Positions 7,073-16,084 of a stretch of DNA of 64,000 bases are shown in pieces; the first letter of the stretch is position 1, and every line of letters starts with the position of its first letter. The position numbers were made by a program, and so were the translations under genes. Location: contig NZ_JACYFC010000001.1 in the NCBI RefSeq assembly GCF_014803385.1, forward strand, positions 1,012,136 to 1,076,135. The letters are read 5' to 3'. Below the pieces are notes generated by a model, which did no database searches, was not told the origin of the DNA, and was given only the letters and a program-made list of their open reading frames with translations. This stretch comes from Marinomonas colpomeniae (lineage in GTDB: Bacteria > Pseudomonadota > Gammaproteobacteria > Pseudomonadales > Marinomonadaceae).

Positions 7073-8674
7073 TCAGTTGCTGTCTGATTTTACAGGCCAG
7101 CAAAATTCAAAACGAGCACCACCTAGGCTGGACGCATTGACTAAAGCATGGCCTGAATGCCATTCAGCAATTTGTTGGACGATGGCCAGTCCAAGGCCAT
7201 GGCCTTTAGATGCTTCCCTGTGTTCATTATCTAATTGTTTAAAAGGAACAAACACCTTATCTCTATCTTCTTCTGCAATACCGTCACCATCGTCTTCAAC
7301 TGATAATCTGTACTCGTTATCAAGCTGGAAAAAATTAATACGAATTGTCTGATTAGTATAGGTAAGCGCATTTGAAATTAAGTTATTCAGGGCCCGTAAT
7401 ATGGCTCTTTGGTCAATAAAAAGGCTTTTATCTTGTATTTCGGGTGAAATGGCTAATTCAAATACAATCTTACTGTGTTCAGCTTGCAGCAGGCTGATTT
7501 CATTGCGTATTTGTTGAGCAAGTACACAGTGACCAAAATGAGTAATATCTGTAGCTCGACTGTAGCGGGACAGCATTAATATCTGATTTATTAGGTAATC
7601 TAGTGTGGTAATGCCAGATGAAATACTTTTTTTGTAGCGTTTTTTTTCATCATCAGAAGCTTCGCTAGAATCTAACATTTCAAATGCAAAACTTATCCTA
7701 GATAAAGGTGTGCGTAAATCGTGGGCAATGGCGTTGGTGAGTTGTCGTTGGCTTTTAACCATTTTTTCTATGCGCTCTGCCATCGTATTAAAGGACTTCG
7801 CAAGGCGAGCAATAGACGAAAAACGTCCAATAGCAGCACGTTGATCGAGATAACCTGATCCAAATAGTGAGGCTGTTTTAGATAATTTATTTAAGTCTTT
7901 CCATAGTGGAAAAATAAATATCAAAATCCCTAACGAGACCACCGTTACGAACAGGATAATCATAACCAAGAACACCATTAATGTGTCACCTGGCACTGGA
8001 ATAGGACCAACTTTAATAACAAGGTTTTTGTTTTCGGTTACTCGATAAAATTCGGTTTCATTCTTTTCATTAATAAGCCAAGTCATACCTGTACGGTTTA
8101 ACTGAGCGAGTTTGATTGCGTTGATGTCTAATGATTGTCGCTCGATAAGTGTTAAGTCAAAGTCAAATTCAGGTTGTAGCTGATCTAACTTGGCTTGCCA
8201 TTCGGGTTGAGGTGTTTTTTGTAGAATTTGCATTAACAACTGAACTGTACCCTGGCTGAGGTTGCTCATTCTTTGTTCTTCAGTTTCTGCTAACATCATG
8301 TGGATAAACCAAGAGCTATTAAAAGCACGTTTTACGATGGCATCCGAACCACTATAGTCTGAATAAACAACGAATTCGTTTTCTAAAAGTTGTTCTAAAT
8401 CACCACTATAATCAATCTTATCGTTAGAGGATATTAAGGCTAATTCATAACTGAACTGGTTTGCAATAGAGGGGAAAACTTGATGCCATTCTGACTCTGG
8501 AATGTCTTTTAAATGTTGTTCAATAAGGAAAAACGTTCCTTTAAAACTCGCTGTGATTTTTTCGAATCTAGCGGCATCATTAACCGCATGAATCGGGTTG
8601 TAGGCGGTAATATAGATTAAATAAAATAATGGCAGGAACACAAGAACCCAAACTCTTATAAATAGCTTAATCAT
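7073..8674 (-). CDS. sensor histidine kinase, RstB-like
   Basis: 533 residues. Membrane helix 1 is about 7–25 and helix 2 about 230–255 (LMVFLVMIILFVTVVSLGILIFIF). Between them lies an unusually long periplasmic domain of about 200 residues. HAMP, HisKA (NAIAHDLRTPLSRISFAFEML, phospho-acceptor His) and a full HATPase domain (NLISNALTY N-box, DDGDGIAEEDR, GHGLGLAIV) follow. The HDLRTPLSR form is typical of RstB/CpxA-like kinases. Start overlaps the end of the regulator gene by 8 bp, so the two are co-translated. The signal is unknown. Confidence 0.88.
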   Translation of the reverse strand: MIKLFIRVWVLVFLPLFYLIYITAYNPIHAVNDAARFEKITASFKGTFFLIEQHLKDIPESEWHQVFPSIANQFSYELALISSNDKIDYSGDLEQLLENEFVVYSDYSGSDAIVKRAFNSSWFIHMMLAETEEQRMSNLSQGTVQLLMQILQKTPQPEWQAKLDQLQPEFDFDLTLIERQSLDINAIKLAQLNRTGMTWLINEKNETEFYRVTENKNLVIKVGPIPVPGDTLMVFLVMIILFVTVVSLGILIFIFPLWKDLNKLSKTASLFGSGYLDQRAAIGRFSSIARLAKSFNTMAERIEKMVKSQRQLTNAIAHDLRTPLSRISFAFEMLDSSEASDDEKKRYKKSISSGITTLDYLINQILMLSRYSRATDITHFGHCVLAQQIRNEISLLQAEHSKIVFELAISPEIQDKSLFIDQRAILRALNNLISNALTYTNQTIRINFFQLDNEYRLSVEDDGDGIAEEDRDKVFVPFKQLDNEHREASKGHGLGLAIVQQIAEWHSGHALVNASSLGGARFEFCWPVKSDSN

Positions 8675-9425
8675 TTGTTATGTTCTCATTTTCCAATACT
8701 TTTTGAACAGGAGCACAGAGTAAGTAACCTTTGCTGCGAATAGTTTTAATGATCTGAGGATTAACGGGGTCGTCATTCAATTTTTTTCTTAGACGAGATA
8801 TTCGACGGTCAATTGATCGATCTAACCCATCATATTCAAACCCTCTTAAGCTTTGTAAAATTGCCTCTCGAGTAACAATGTTGCCTGCATGATGAATTAA
8901 CAGATTAAGAAGATCATACTCTGCCGTGGTTAATGGAATATCTTGATTGTCTACTGAGATGCTTCTTTTCTGAAAGTCGACTGATAACGCTTTTAAAGTG
9001 CTTGTTATCTGGGGCTTCACAGAATGAAATAGTGTGTGGCTAGGCTCTGCTCGTCTTAATAAAGCTTTGATGCGAGAAAGTAATAACCGTGGTTTAACAG
9101 GTTTAATGACATAATCATCTGCGCCAAGTTCTAGTCCCAACATTTGATCCATATCTTCATCAAGGGAGGTGAGCATCAGAATGAGGCCGCCATAATCACG
9201 CCTTACAATCCTACAAACATCCATGCCAGATTGACCTGGTAGCATAATATCTAAAATAACCAGATCGGGTTGTTGTTCTATAATCTGCTGGGTTGCATCG
9301 ATACCATTTGTAACTACTTCGACAAGGTAGCCGTTTTTACATAAAAACTCTTGAACGAGAGACGCCAGCTCAACATCATCTTCTACCAGAATTAATCTCT
9401 TACCATTTAATAGAGTATTCCCCAT
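8667..9425 (-). CDS. OmpR-family response regulator, RstA-like
   Basis: 252 residues: receiver domain about 10–125 (acidic pocket EDD, phospho-acceptor Asp in LVILDIMLPGQSG, Lys in VIKPVKPRLLLSRI) and winged-helix DNA-binding domain about 150–240 (LTTAEYDLLNLLIHHAG, SIDRRISRLRKKL, TIRSKGYLL). AAGGA stands 5 bases before ATG 9425. It is the first gene of a two-gene operon with the kinase. A 638-bp gene-free region lies upstream. Confidence 0.9.
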   Translation of the reverse strand: MGNTLLNGKRLILVEDDVELASLVQEFLCKNGYLVEVVTNGIDATQQIIEQQPDLVILDIMLPGQSGMDVCRIVRRDYGGLILMLTSLDEDMDQMLGLELGADDYVIKPVKPRLLLSRIKALLRRAEPSHTLFHSVKPQITSTLKALSVDFQKRSISVDNQDIPLTTAEYDLLNLLIHHAGNIVTREAILQSLRGFEYDGLDRSIDRRISRLRKKLNDDPVNPQIIKTIRSKGYLLCAPVQKVLENENITND

Positions 9426-9830
9426 ATAAATCCTTAACTGATGGGTGTAAATATTTATGGAATCTTGACATGAATAGTGAACTTATACGAGCTCACTTTT
9501 GTGACGGTTTAGGACGATTGAGTTAGATTATTAGAGTGAGGTAACTCGAAGATGCTTATTTTTTAATAGGCCTAAAATGCTAACAAAAAGAGTCAAATAA
9601 TTACCAATTATCTGTTCAATCGATCTTGAGGTTTTTTGTTGGTTACAATACGCATTGTTTAGTGAAGGAGCTCTCAGGTCTGGGAAATAGGCGACTAAAT
9701 GCTTGCTATAGATAGTTTTAACAAAATGGAATACTTGAATTCGCATTAAAAATATTAGATTTTAATTATAAAATTTTACAAAAAAATAGATTATATGCCT
9801 TCGCCTTATTCTATATTCCCTGATATGAAG

Positions 9831-9869
9831 TCAATTCAGTAATTTGAAAAGTTCAAATAACTGAATTGA
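9831..9869. repeat. 39-bp imperfect palindrome
   Basis: TCAATTCAGT (9831–9840) and ACTGAATTGA (9860–9869) are exact inverted copies; inside them ATTTGAA (9842–9848) pairs with TTCAAAT (9852–9858) around the loop AAG. Only one A·A mismatch interrupts 17 base pairs. There is no T-tract, so it is not a typical terminator, and no gene adjoins it. Confidence 0.7.
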
Positions 9870-10001
9870 GAATTAATTTCAATGACTTTATGTTTGTGCT
9901 TAACGAAGAAAAAGTAAAAGGGATTAAATCAACATATTAGCCTTAGGAATAATGATAGTGTATTCATTCGGTGTAAGGTAACGCCAGTATAATTAAAAAA
10001 T

Positions 10002-10040
10002 AATGCTCTATTAAGCGTTAACCTAATAGAGCATTGTTTA
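10002..10040. terminator. terminator of the symporter gene
   Basis: A perfect 12-bp stem, AATGCTCTATTA (10002–10013) with TAATAGAGCATT (10024–10035), directly downstream of the minus-strand symporter gene and preceded by an A-tract that reads as T's on the minus strand. Confidence 0.75.
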
Positions 10041-10063
10041 TTGAGTTCGTTATCTTAACAAAA

Positions 10064-11317
10064 CTAACTAGCTTTCTTGTTGTATATAGACTCGTCTAGC
10101 TCATTTTCACTCTTAGCAATCAATGTAGAAACCATCAAATCGCCACAAACGTTAACACTTGTACGAGCCATATCAAGAATACGGTCGATACCAGCAACAA
10201 TCGCTAGGCCTTCCATTGGAAGACCAACTGTTGTTAGCACGAGTGACAACATAATAAGGCCTGCACCAGGTACACCAGCGGTTCCTATAGACGCTAGAGT
10301 AGATGTTGCGATAATAAGCATGTAATCGGATAGTGATAGATCAACACCAAATGCTTGAGCAATAAAGATGGCACAAACACCTTGATAAAGTGCTGTACCG
10401 TCCATGTTTATGGTTGCGCCAAGTGGTAATACAAAGCTTGAAATACCTTTAGATACACCAAGCTCTTCACGCGCAGCTTTAATGGTGCTAGGTAATGTGC
10501 CAGAGCTACTTGTTGTTGTGAAAGCAACAGATGCTGGAGCGATTAAGCCTTTTAAGTAGCCCATCGGGCTAAGTCGGCCAACAATGCTGATTAAGCCACA
10601 ATGCACAACCAGGACATGAATTATGCAACCTATGTAGACTGCGGCAATAACTTTGATTAGAGGCATTAAAATGTCTAAACCGTATTTGCCTGTAACCCAA
10701 GCCATTAAACCGAAAATACCATATGGCGCTAACTTCATTACGAGTTCAGTTAATTTGTACATTGCTTCAGCTAAGCTTTCGAACAATGCAATAGCTGGTT
10801 TTGCTTTTTCACCACATAGCGTTAGAGCAACACCTAGGCCAAGAGCAAATACAATGATTTGTAGAATATTGCCTGATGCTAGAGCGTTAATTGGGTTTTG
10901 AGGAATCAAAGCCAATAGGGTTTGGATTAGCGTAGGTGCTTCTTTGGCAACAGGAGCCGCTGCACTTGCTGTCATATTAATACCTTCACCTGGCGCCATG
11001 AAGATACCAAGAGCAAGGCCAATACTGATTGCTATGGCGGTTGTTACTAAATAAAGCGCAACGGATTTAAGACCAATACGACCCATTTTTCTAGTGTCTT
11101 CCATGGAAGTAACGCCGACAACCAGAGAGCAGAAGACTAAAGGTACTATTAGCATCTTAATTGTATTAATGAACAGTGTACCAATTGGCTTCAAAAATTC
11201 AGCATTTGGCCCCAGTATTGAGCCCGCGATAACACCCAAGATCATACCAATTAAAATTTTCTTCCAGAGAGGCATGCCTGACCAGAAACTTGCGTTTTTT
11301 TGTTCGGTTGTATTCAT
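10064..11317 (-). CDS. dicarboxylate/amino acid:cation symporter (DAACS family)
   Basis: 417 residues, a standard length for GltP/DctA-like carriers, with 8 membrane helices and two re-entrant loops. Diagnostic motifs are FTTTSSSGTLPSTIKAA (hairpin 1), ATINMDGTALYQG (sodium/substrate site) and the C-terminal VAGIDRILDMARTSVNVCGDL with the substrate-contacting Asp/Arg/Asn. It imports acidic amino acids or C4-dicarboxylates with Na+ or H+; the exact substrate is not decidable. A sigma-54 promoter lies 160 bp upstream and the downstream-lying NtrC-type pair (11728–14834) is its likely regulator. Confidence 0.9.
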   Translation of the reverse strand: MNTTEQKNASFWSGMPLWKKILIGMILGVIAGSILGPNAEFLKPIGTLFINTIKMLIVPLVFCSLVVGVTSMEDTRKMGRIGLKSVALYLVTTAIAISIGLALGIFMAPGEGINMTASAAAPVAKEAPTLIQTLLALIPQNPINALASGNILQIIVFALGLGVALTLCGEKAKPAIALFESLAEAMYKLTELVMKLAPYGIFGLMAWVTGKYGLDILMPLIKVIAAVYIGCIIHVLVVHCGLISIVGRLSPMGYLKGLIAPASVAFTTTSSSGTLPSTIKAAREELGVSKGISSFVLPLGATINMDGTALYQGVCAIFIAQAFGVDLSLSDYMLIIATSTLASIGTAGVPGAGLIMLSLVLTTVGLPMEGLAIVAGIDRILDMARTSVNVCGDLMVSTLIAKSENELDESIYNKKAS

Positions 11318-11476
11318 AGATATTTCCTTTGCAATAGTTGTAATCGCGCCTATTTCAGCGCCATTAGCGACGAGTCATTTTTGACTTTTTTTATGGTTAA
11401 CTCTTTTTTGAGATAAACATCTGGTGCTTTTTTAGGTCAGCAGATGTCTATGTCTTTCCTCAATATGTAAGTTAAT

Positions 11477-11492
11477 TGCAATGGAAGTGCCA
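11477..11492 (-). promoter_or_regulatory. sigma-54 (RpoN) promoter of the symporter gene
   Basis: Read on the minus strand: TGGCAC, 5 bases, TTGCA. This matches the consensus TGGCAC-N5-TTGCW, with GG and GC the required 12 bases apart. It points at the symporter gene, and the neighbouring regulator is a GAFTGA-containing sigma-54 activator, so motif and context agree. Confidence 0.85.
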
Positions 11493-11567
11493 AATTCTTT
11501 TATATTTTTAAGCTATTGATTTTAAATGGTTTATTTTATTTTTCGTTGTTTTTTAGAAATGGTTAAG

Positions 11568-11672
11568 GCTATAACATAAGTAATAGTGATTTATACTTAA
11601 TCTAAATAAATCCATTAAAAACAATGGTTTATGTTTTTACTGGAAGGTTATAGCTAGTCATATGGTTATAGG
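11568..11672. promoter_or_regulatory. candidate enhancer sites for the sigma-54 activator
   Basis: GCTATAAC (11568–11575), its inverted copy GTTATAGC (11647–11654) and a third partial copy GTTATAG (11665–11671) lie 75–195 bp upstream of the sigma-54 promoter, the usual range for activator sites. The assignment is inferred from position and symmetry only. Confidence 0.35.
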
Positions 11673-11727
11673 GGATAGGTAGTCGGTGATTTTCTGTTAG
11701 GTTGTGGTTTGATTAAAGCGATAGATC

Positions 11728-13143
11728 CTAGTCGATACCTTTGTCTGATAGCTTTTTCTTTAAACGTTTACTTAGTGCGGGTTGAGATATGCCTAATAAA
11801 CGAGAAGCGATAGATTGATTGTCTTTGGATCGTCGCATTGCTTCTTCAATTAGTAAATCATTGGTTTCTTGTAGTGTTGGGAGGGGTTGGCCTTCCTTAA
11901 ATAAAGATGTATCAGGAACGCTTTTATTTGGAATCGCTGCCATGTTTAGGGCGCGTCGGAAGCTCTCCATTGACAGTGTTTTTGTTTTATTCTGACTCAT
12001 TGCATCATAGGCTAATGCTCTTAGTTCCCTGACATTTCCAGGAAAATTATAGTTGTCTAATAGGACCAATAGCTCTTTTGGTACAGTCGGTTTAGGTTTA
12101 TTCAACTCTTTCGCCGCTTCATTCAAGAAATAATCCAGTAGCATTGGGATGTCTTTTTTTCTATGGCGCAGCGCTGGTATATTGACATGATGAATTCGCA
12201 AGCGATAGAACAGATCTTTTCGGAATTCACCATTTTGTTGCTTTTGTTCTAAATCTTGATGGGTGGCAACAATAACTCGTGCTTTTATTCTTTTTGGACG
12301 ATCACTACCTAGAGGGTAATATTCACCTTCTTGTAAAAGGCGTAATAGCTTTATTTGTGATGCTGGGCTTAGGTCACCAATTTCATCTAACATTAAGGTG
12401 CCACCGGCAGCTTGTTCAATCATGCCTGCACGTGCGCTATTAGCCCCTGTAAATGCACCTCGATGATGGCCAAATAGAGTGTCGGCAAAAATATTATCAT
12501 CTAAGCCGCCAACATTGACGCAAATAAGCGGTCCTGACCGTTTACTTAATACGTGAACAGCCTGGGCAATCTGCTCTTTACCAACGCCACTTTCACCACC
12601 TATAAGTAATGGTTGGCTGCTAATCGAGACTGATTCAAGGTACTGAAAAACCGAGTCCATAGCTTGATCTTGTGTGATGATCTTGGAAAATACTTCTGGT
12701 TGTTCAAGTGTGCCAGATAGAAATTTTTGTCGCATATTCTGATTTTCTATATGCATTTCTTTCATCCTAACCGCTCGACTGACACCTTCGATTAAGCGAC
12801 CTTCCTCCGTTGTTTTCACAAAGTAGTCATAAGCTCCCAGGCGAATACAATTAACGGCTGTTTCTAATTGGTTAAGGCCGCTTAGAATGATGACTGAAAC
12901 ATCAGGGTACTCTTCGACAATCATTTTTAATAAAGCTTCACCAGATAAGTAAGGCATAGTGAGATCAAGCAAAACTACTTTTATTTTTTCTTTGGCAATG
13001 ATTCTCATCGCCTCACGACTATCTTGGCAGCGGTAAAGGTTGTTAAAGCCGTGTCTTTCTAATGAAATGCTGAGACTTCGGAGAAAAGGCATTTCATCAT
13101 CTATCATCAAAATGCCGAAATTAGGATTGCAGTTGGTGTTCAT
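11728..13143 (-). CDS. sigma-54-dependent response regulator (NtrC/DctD type)
   Basis: 471 residues in the classic three-domain order: receiver about 10–125 (phospho-Asp in VVLLDLTMP), AAA+ domain about 150–385 with Walker A GGESGVGKEQI, the sigma-54 contact loop GAFTGAN and arginine-rich FRKDLFYRLRIHHVNIPALRHRKKDI, and a Fis-type helix-turn-helix at the C terminus (NQSIASRLLGISQPALSKRLKKKL). It activates sigma-54 RNA polymerase by ATP hydrolysis. Start overlaps the kinase stop by 4 bp. The symporter gene with its sigma-54 promoter is the obvious target. Confidence 0.92.
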   Translation of the reverse strand: MNTNCNPNFGILMIDDEMPFLRSLSISLERHGFNNLYRCQDSREAMRIIAKEKIKVVLLDLTMPYLSGEALLKMIVEEYPDVSVIILSGLNQLETAVNCIRLGAYDYFVKTTEEGRLIEGVSRAVRMKEMHIENQNMRQKFLSGTLEQPEVFSKIITQDQAMDSVFQYLESVSISSQPLLIGGESGVGKEQIAQAVHVLSKRSGPLICVNVGGLDDNIFADTLFGHHRGAFTGANSARAGMIEQAAGGTLMLDEIGDLSPASQIKLLRLLQEGEYYPLGSDRPKRIKARVIVATHQDLEQKQQNGEFRKDLFYRLRIHHVNIPALRHRKKDIPMLLDYFLNEAAKELNKPKPTVPKELLVLLDNYNFPGNVRELRALAYDAMSQNKTKTLSMESFRRALNMAAIPNKSVPDTSLFKEGQPLPTLQETNDLLIEEAMRRSKDNQSIASRLLGISQPALSKRLKKKLSDKGID

Positions 13144-14834
13144 ATTAAAGGAGCTCTGGAAATCTCAGGGAGTGAAATGACAACGCTGGTACCTTTATCC
13201 AGTTCAGAAGAGTGGGTAAGAGTACCTCCGTGGTCATTAATAATACTGGATGAAATTGATAACCCAAGGCCTGTTCCACCTTCTTCTCGTTTAGTCGTGA
13301 AAAATGGGTCGCAGAGAGAAGGAAGGTCGCTAGGTTTAATACCGCAACCTTGGTCTATGACTTCTAAATATAGTTTATTGGTTTTATGTAAGTAGTAAGT
13401 ATTTATGGTTATGCCTTTATTTACATCATCTAGGGCTTGGCAGGCATTGACGATTAGATTGATTATAACTTGTTCAATTTGTTGAGCATTACCAAGGAAC
13501 AAGGGGAGTGAGCTGCCATAATGAACTTGGAAATTATCCGTTGATTTACGAATAGTATTATCTACAAGCCTGATAGATATGGCGAGGACTTCATTGAGAT
13601 CGACATTTTCGTACGAATCTACAGGTCTTTGGTGTGCGAAGTCACGTAAGTCATTAACTATTCTTCGAATACGTTGAGTTCCTGCTAGCATATCATCAAG
13701 GATTGTCGGAATTTCCGAGCCTAAGCGACTGTAAGTTAGGCCAGCAAAATCGAAATCGCCTCTTACTGAATAGTGTTCTTCTAATATGGGCTCTATGTCT
13801 TGATACATTTCTTTGATTACTGGCAGGTTTAATAAAAGTAAACTGCTAGGATTATTTATTTCATGAGCTACGCCAGCTACTAAGACTCCCAGAGAGGCCA
13901 TTTTGTCTGCTTGAATAAGTTGTTCGTGTTGTAGCCTGATTTCATTGGTTCTTAATAATACTTGACGAGTAAGCATTCTGTTCCAAATAACAATTCCACT
14001 TAGTATGAGTAGTAATATTGCAGAAGCAATCCCTGTAAATAATCCTATTTTTTCCCACGGTAAATAAGGCTTTTCTAATGCCCCAAGCCATTTTTCATAG
14101 ATTGCTTGCTGACGTCCAGTATTTTTTAAAATCGCAAGGCCTTCACTAAATTGCGCTAATAATTGAGGGTGGTTTTTAGGAACTGCATAGCCATATTCAA
14201 GTGTGCCAAAGGGTTTTCCGACAGGAGTTATATTCGATAGTTCTAGTTCTCTACCGAGATAAAGGCCAGGTAAGTTGGCGACCAAAGCATAATCATGCTT
14301 TCCTGAGGCTAACATTCTAAGAGCTGCGGCGTGAGTATCCACAAGTATAAGTTTAGCGTTTACGTTTTGTTGAAGCAGGTAATCATGCATGATCCCACCT
14401 TCTTGAACTATGACTTCTTTGCCGGTTAAAGCTGATAATGAAGAAACTTTAGCTTCGCCTTTACGAGCAAAAATAGATTGGTTGATGATCGCGTGAGGAG
14501 GAGCGAAATCATAATTTTGGCTTCGGTCTTTAGAGTAGACCATACCTTGAAGCACATCGATATCGCCTTTTGTTAAGCTGTCGCGCATTTTATCCCAATT
14601 GCCAAGCTGTATTTCAATATCAATACCCATGACTTCGGCAATAGCGCGCGTTAATTCGGTGTTATAGCCATCGGGTTGTCCTTGTTCATTAATAAACTCG
14701 TAAGGTGGGTAGTTATGGTCACCACCGATCAGTATTTTACTATGGGAGTCTCTAATATCTTTTGCTGTGACTGTAAAAGGGACGAGTAAAAGAGAGATAA
14801 AATAGGCTTGTATTAGGTGTTTTTTATTTTTCAT
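13140..14834 (-). CDS. sensor histidine kinase with fused periplasmic solute-binding domain
   Basis: 564 residues: Sec signal (1–24), type-3 solute-binding domain about 32–250 (ILIGGDHNYPPYEFINEQGQPDGYNTEL without the quotes of a free binding protein), one membrane helix about 262–285, then HisKA (GVAHEINNPSSLLLLN) and HATPase (QVIINLIVNACQAL, DQGCGIKPSDLP, GGTGLGLSISSSIINDHGGTL). The binding domain belongs to the amino-acid-type family, so the likely ligand is an amino acid or carboxylate taken up by the adjacent symporter (inference). Phosphorylates the overlapping response regulator. Confidence 0.88.
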   Translation of the reverse strand: MKNKKHLIQAYFISLLLVPFTVTAKDIRDSHSKILIGGDHNYPPYEFINEQGQPDGYNTELTRAIAEVMGIDIEIQLGNWDKMRDSLTKGDIDVLQGMVYSKDRSQNYDFAPPHAIINQSIFARKGEAKVSSLSALTGKEVIVQEGGIMHDYLLQQNVNAKLILVDTHAAALRMLASGKHDYALVANLPGLYLGRELELSNITPVGKPFGTLEYGYAVPKNHPQLLAQFSEGLAILKNTGRQQAIYEKWLGALEKPYLPWEKIGLFTGIASAILLLILSGIVIWNRMLTRQVLLRTNEIRLQHEQLIQADKMASLGVLVAGVAHEINNPSSLLLLNLPVIKEMYQDIEPILEEHYSVRGDFDFAGLTYSRLGSEIPTILDDMLAGTQRIRRIVNDLRDFAHQRPVDSYENVDLNEVLAISIRLVDNTIRKSTDNFQVHYGSSLPLFLGNAQQIEQVIINLIVNACQALDDVNKGITINTYYLHKTNKLYLEVIDQGCGIKPSDLPSLCDPFFTTKREEGGTGLGLSISSSIINDHGGTLTHSSELDKGTSVVISLPEISRAPLI

Positions 14835-15013
14835 AGTGTTCTTAATAGTGAGAGAGTGTAGTTCAAGAATTTTAGCGTTTATGAGGAAATGCCCATAGAT
14901 AACTTTATATGATTTTTTTTAAAAAGAATGCTGAACCATACAGCCTTCTTTAGTATGCATGGTCACGAGCAAAGTGCTATAAAATTAATTGGATTTGTAA
15001 TAGGTCATATTGT

Positions 15014-15997
15014 TTATGACAATTTATTTAGTATAAAACGTTTTCTGAATTCACTAGGCGTTAGTCCCATAATCTTCCGAAAAGCTTTTCGACAATTTCC
15101 GGCATCTTTATAGCCTACTTGTAAGGCGATGCTTTCAAACGGCAAGGTGGTTTCCTCTAAATCGTTACAGGTTCTTTGAATGCGTAATCTCTGAATATAG
15201 TCTGATGGATTCCAACCTGTGTGTTTCTGGAAGCGTCGTAAAAAGGTTCTAGGTGTGAGGTGTGCGATATTGGCAAGTATATTAATCGGATTAGTCTCAG
15301 AAAAATGTCCTTGTAGATGATGTTGTACGCTTAAAATTGCCCTGTCGCCATGATCCAAACAGGGTGTGAATTCTTGATAGTAACTTTGTTCTCTCCTGCC
15401 TGTATCCATCACTAGCGTTTTTCCTAACTGTCTAACAATGCTTGCTTGTGTAAAGCGTTGAACAAGGGCAAGTCCTAAGTCCATCCATGACATCATGCCG
15501 CCAGCGCTAATTATGTCGCCTTGGTCTATTAATATTTTAGAGATGTCTATTTTCTGATTGGGGAAGCGTTGTTTGAAGATATCAGCTAGTGACCAATGGG
15601 TCGTTAATTCATAGTTTTCTGTGGCATTTGTTGTCGCAAGAAAGAAGGCACCAGCGCATGCACTACAAAGAATTGCGCCAGATTGATGTTGTCCGTTTAG
15701 CCAGTTTGTTAGCTCCGGAACGTTAGATTCATAAATGCTTGTATCCATGCTCGGTGGAATCAGAATGGCGTGATAAATCGTATCGTTATTAAAGGGCCTC
15801 ATATCAAGCGTATTTGTATCAAAAGAACCTAACGTCAAAATATCCGTATCAAGTTGAATTGGCACTGAGGTGTCTTGGCATAGACGATTTGCCAAAGTAA
15901 ACATCTCAGAAAAACCATAAACCGCTGAGAGTAAGCTGTTTGGATAGTGAATAATGGCGAATTTATACGAAGTCATCATGAAATAACTGCTTGTCAT
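15014..15997 (-). CDS. GlxA-type AraC regulator (DJ-1/PfpI plus HTH)
   Basis: 327 residues. Residues about 10–190 form a DJ-1/PfpI-like domain (GAILCSACAGAFFLATT contains the nucleophile-elbow-like Cys) and about 215–320 an AraC double helix-turn-helix (LANIAHLTPRTFLRRFQKHTGWNPSDYIQRLR, VGYKDAGNCRKAFRKIMGLTPSEFRKRF). Such proteins sense small nitrogenous compounds in several known cases. The start could also be ATG 15976 or 15973. It is divergent from an isochorismatase-like hydrolase across 87 bp, a recurrent pairing that suggests control of that gene. Confidence 0.88.
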   Translation of the reverse strand: MTSSYFMMTSYKFAIIHYPNSLLSAVYGFSEMFTLANRLCQDTSVPIQLDTDILTLGSFDTNTLDMRPFNNDTIYHAILIPPSMDTSIYESNVPELTNWLNGQHQSGAILCSACAGAFFLATTNATENYELTTHWSLADIFKQRFPNQKIDISKILIDQGDIISAGGMMSWMDLGLALVQRFTQASIVRQLGKTLVMDTGRREQSYYQEFTPCLDHGDRAILSVQHHLQGHFSETNPINILANIAHLTPRTFLRRFQKHTGWNPSDYIQRLRIQRTCNDLEETTLPFESIALQVGYKDAGNCRKAFRKIMGLTPSEFRKRFILNKLS

Positions 15998-16084
15998 TTT
16001 AAGCTTCTAATATGTCAAATTTGACACTTTGATGGAAGTGAAATTTTGTCTACTATTGTTTTTTACTTGATTGAGGAGAACATA

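Larger units (their letters stand above)
9426..10063. other. 638-bp region without a convincing gene
   Basis: AT-rich. It contains a 39-bp imperfect palindrome (9831–9869) and the symporter terminator (10002–10035). A 71-codon minus-strand open frame (9531–9746) shows no family resemblance or clear start signal. The promoter of the regulator-kinase operon is expected close to 9430–9500. Confidence 0.6.
11318..11727. other. 410-bp regulatory region between symporter and two-component operon
   Basis: No gene seen. It holds the sigma-54 promoter (11477–11492), a long leader of about 150 bases and, on its upstream side, three related GTTATAG-type boxes that could bind the activator. Confidence 0.7.

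Noticed and set aside
9531..9746. 71-codon minus-strand open frame upstream of the response regulator
   Set aside because: No recognisable family, no good ribosome site, and composition like the surrounding AT-rich intergenic DNA.
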